The position numbers were made by a program, and so were the translations under genes. Shown here in pieces: positions 34,090-35,997 of a stretch of 35,997 nt of DNA. This DNA is from a virus. Within the stretch, counting starts at the first letter, position 1; each line of letters opens with the position of its first letter. The notes under the pieces are model-generated. The model had not been told where the DNA came from, did no database searches, and saw only the letters and a program-made list of their open reading frames with translations. The stretch is from positions 1-35,997 of the IMG/VR virus record IMGVR_UViG_3300020195_000094; one strand, 5' to 3'.

Positions 34090-35966
34090 GCTTCACGAAC
34101 CCGGCCGAGGCCCTGCACCTGCATCGCGACGAACGGGCGGCGACGCAACCACTCGGCCTCATCAGCCGAACGTTGCGACCAACCCTTCCGGTACACGTCG
34201 TCCGGCTCAGCGAGCCCCATATCTGGGTGGAGATGTTCCACCATCGACGCGAGGCACGGCGTGAACACCCTACGAGCCTTCGCGAGCTCGACCAGTTCGA
34301 CGTCCGAGTAGAAGTGGCCGTACCCCTCATGGAACACGCCGCCTTGCAACGAACCGCCATGCTCATCGACATACGAACGGCGGACGAAGAAATGGTCGGC
34401 GTGACTGCCGTTCGCCACCTTCGGGTTGCCTTGCCCAGTGAGCGAATCGTTCGTGCCGATCACATCGAACTCGTCGGACAAACCGCGGGCAGCGTCAATC
34501 CACCCCTTATGGAACCGGACGTCGTCACCAGCAACAAAAATCCACGGTTCTGACGTCTGCCCGAACGCCCAGTTGACTTTCTGGGCGTACGTCCCCGCCT
34601 TGTCGGCCGTGTAGACAATCACGTCGGCGCCGGCGTCTTTCACCGCGGCGATCTCGACGGGATCGTCAGCGTCGCACACGAAATACAGGTTCGCTACCCC
34701 ACGCCCCGACGCCGACCGGAACGAATCGACAAGCGGCTGCACGTTCTGAGGGCGGGACAACACCGGGACGATGACCGCCACCCCGTCACGCGACGGAATC
34801 TTCGGGCGGTCCAACTCGACCGGCTCGCCAGCCATCTCCGCGAGGAGCGGCTTCCAGTACCGGTCGAACACAAGGTCGGCGTCGTACTCGCGTGCCTTCC
34901 CGATCGCCGTGTCACGGTTGATTTCCGAACCGCGTTCTTCGTACGCCTGTTCCAACGCGTCGATGATGTGACGGACGTCAGCTTTCATGTACCAGGCTTG
35001 CAACGCCGGGTCCCAGTCACGTTCGCCACTCACTGTCCATCCCGCACCAACCAATTCGGGTTGGGCAGAAAACCGGGAGACGATGACTGGCGTACCACAC
35101 GCTTGCGCTTCGATCAGTGGGACACAGAACCCCTCCCCCCGTGAAGGGGCGAGAAGCACATCAGCAGCCGAATACGCGGTGGCGAGCTGTTCAGGGCTGA
35201 TGAACCCGCACCGGTAGGCGTACTGGTCACAAAACTTGAGTTGATGTTCCGCGATTCCAGACGCCATCGCCAACTCGATCAAGTTGATCCCATTCGCGTA
35301 CGGTCCCCACTGCTCCGAATGGACTAGCAGGACCGCGTCTGGGTGACGTTTCGCGAACTGGCCGAACGCTATGAACGCCTCAGGGAAACCCTTCCGTGAC
35401 GGGTACGCCCCCTTGTTCATCCCGTTGATCATCACGACGAACTGATCGTCAACGAATCCGGCGATCCGTTTCGCGTCGTCAACGGGAGCGAAAAGCGTCG
35501 TGTCGACGGCGAGGGGCACGTATTTCGGGTCGAGGCCCTTCTGGCGGAGGAGATGTTCCCCAAACCGGGACATCGCGACTGGTACCGCGTCTGTCCTAGC
35601 GAAAAACTCGGTGACCGCTACCGGGGCTGGTTCATGGTCGACAGGTGTCCACGCCGCAACGTTGAACTCGCGCAACGCCGGTGACGACAAGCCGAACACA
35701 TCCATGATTGGGATGATCCACCCACCCAACGGGTCACCGTTGAACCACCGGATTGCGTGGTCGTGGAGGACGTCGTTGCCGTACGCCTCCCCGGAACAGG
35801 GGAGGAGCGGAATGCCATCCCAGCTACCAAGCCCGGTTTGGTGGCCGTAGTAGACGGAGATCGCTACTTCGTGGCCTGCGTCCCGCAACCTTGATGCGAG
35901 AAGCGCAGTTTGGACGCCGTAACCCGTAGGGGTGTTCGGCCCGTTGGAGTGCAGCAGGAGACGCAC
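34086..35966 (-). CDS. bifunctional glycosyltransferase (GT4 domain plus GT2-like domain)
   Basis: A 626-residue protein. Residues 1-385 are a GT-B fold, family 4 type: N-terminal glycine-rich start (LLLHSNGPNTPTGYGVQTAL), then SRGEGFCVPLIEAQACGTPV with E278 and E286 as the E-x7-E motif. Residues about 394-626 are GT-A type, resembling GT2: VAVIVPVLSRPQNVQPLVDS, FVCDADDPVEI, WIFVAGDDVRFHKGWIDAA with the D-D/DxD-like metal site near 481-482, and FYSDVELVELA. Such fusions make two linkages in series. The GTG at 35966 is within the terminal palindrome, so the first codons may be altered if the end is an artefact. Confidence 0.8.
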   Translation of the reverse strand: MRLLLHSNGPNTPTGYGVQTALLASRLRDAGHEVAISVYYGHQTGLGSWDGIPLLPCSGEAYGNDVLHDHAIRWFNGDPLGGWIIPIMDVFGLSSPALREFNVAAWTPVDHEPAPVAVTEFFARTDAVPVAMSRFGEHLLRQKGLDPKYVPLAVDTTLFAPVDDAKRIAGFVDDQFVVMINGMNKGAYPSRKGFPEAFIAFGQFAKRHPDAVLLVHSEQWGPYANGINLIELAMASGIAEHQLKFCDQYAYRCGFISPEQLATAYSAADVLLAPSRGEGFCVPLIEAQACGTPVIVSRFSAQPELVGAGWTVSGERDWDPALQAWYMKADVRHIIDALEQAYEERGSEINRDTAIGKAREYDADLVFDRYWKPLLAEMAGEPVELDRPKIPSRDGVAVIVPVLSRPQNVQPLVDSFRSASGRGVANLYFVCDADDPVEIAAVKDAGADVIVYTADKAGTYAQKVNWAFGQTSEPWIFVAGDDVRFHKGWIDAARGLSDEFDVIGTNDSLTGQGNPKVANGSHADHFFVRRSYVDEHGGSLQGGVFHEGYGHFYSDVELVELAKARRVFTPCLASMVEHLHPDMGLAEPDDVYRKGWSQRSADEAEWLRRRPFVAMQVQGLGRVREA

Positions 35967-35997
35967 TTACCGGGTCTCCTGCTGCACTCCAACGGGC
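35939..35997. repeat. 24-bp perfect inverted repeat ending at the window edge
   Basis: Arms 35939-35962 and 35974-35997 are exactly complementary around an 11-nt loop. The right arm finishes on the last base of the window. If real, RNA from the leftward strand would hide the start of the glycosyltransferase gene in a strong hairpin. If not, it is a fold-back artefact at a contig end. Confidence 0.9.

Noticed and set aside
1-35997. CRISPR arrays, rRNA genes, insertion sequences or transposases
   Set aside because: No regularly spaced repeats, no rRNA-like segments and no transposase frames with terminal inverted repeats were seen.

Overview
The window is about 36 kb of a temperate, long-tailed (siphovirus-type) phage or prophage of an actinobacterium. 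The evidence for this is: high GC throughout; a WhiB-type four-cysteine regulator; an Rpf-like transglycosylase; a tyrosine integrase next to a divergent repressor switch; and a canonical tail module with a frameshifted assembly chaperone, a tape measure protein and several minor tail proteins. Terminase, portal, protease and major capsid genes are absent, so the window probably lacks the packaging and head module, which should lie upstream of (to the right of) the right edge. No DNA polymerase, primase or helicase is visible. Replication appears to rest on an initiator-like protein and an SSB-like protein plus host enzymes.

Layout. (1) 78-545 is a leftward membrane-protein gene, followed by about 500 bp of non-coding, hairpin-rich DNA (546-1043). 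(2) 1044-14059 is one unbroken leftward early operon of about 39 small genes. Nearly all are joined by 1-8 nt stop/start overlaps (ATGA, GTGA, TGATG). It runs from a divergent promoter at about 14.09 kb and encodes, in transcription order: a small HTH protein, a ParB-like protein, an exported CHAP-type hydrolase, an SSB-like protein, an HNH protein, a winged-helix protein, a C5 DNA methyltransferase, an exported Rpf-like transglycosylase, WhiB, a replication initiator, and an array of micro-genes whose ends and ribosome-binding/start regions are repeated. (3) 14060-14151 is the bidirectional switch with three related operator-like sites. (4) 14152-15861 runs rightward: repressor, integrase, and a small membrane protein. 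(5) 16120-17288 is the leftward lysis module: endolysin, membrane protein, small holin-like protein. (6) 17295-32280 is the leftward tail module, from the head-tail connector through tail terminator, two paralogous tail-tube-like proteins, gp10-like protein, G/GT chaperones and tape measure to minor tail and fibre proteins. (7) 32277-35966 is a four-gene glycosyltransferase/methyltransferase island upstream of the connector.

How it works together: the divergent switch chooses between the repressor/integrase side and the leftward early operon. The late region builds the tail and lysis proteins. The glycosyltransferase island may decorate virion proteins. The last 59 bases of the window form a near-perfect palindrome that ends exactly at the window edge, which may be an assembly fold-back. 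All functional names rest on motifs read by eye; no database search was possible.
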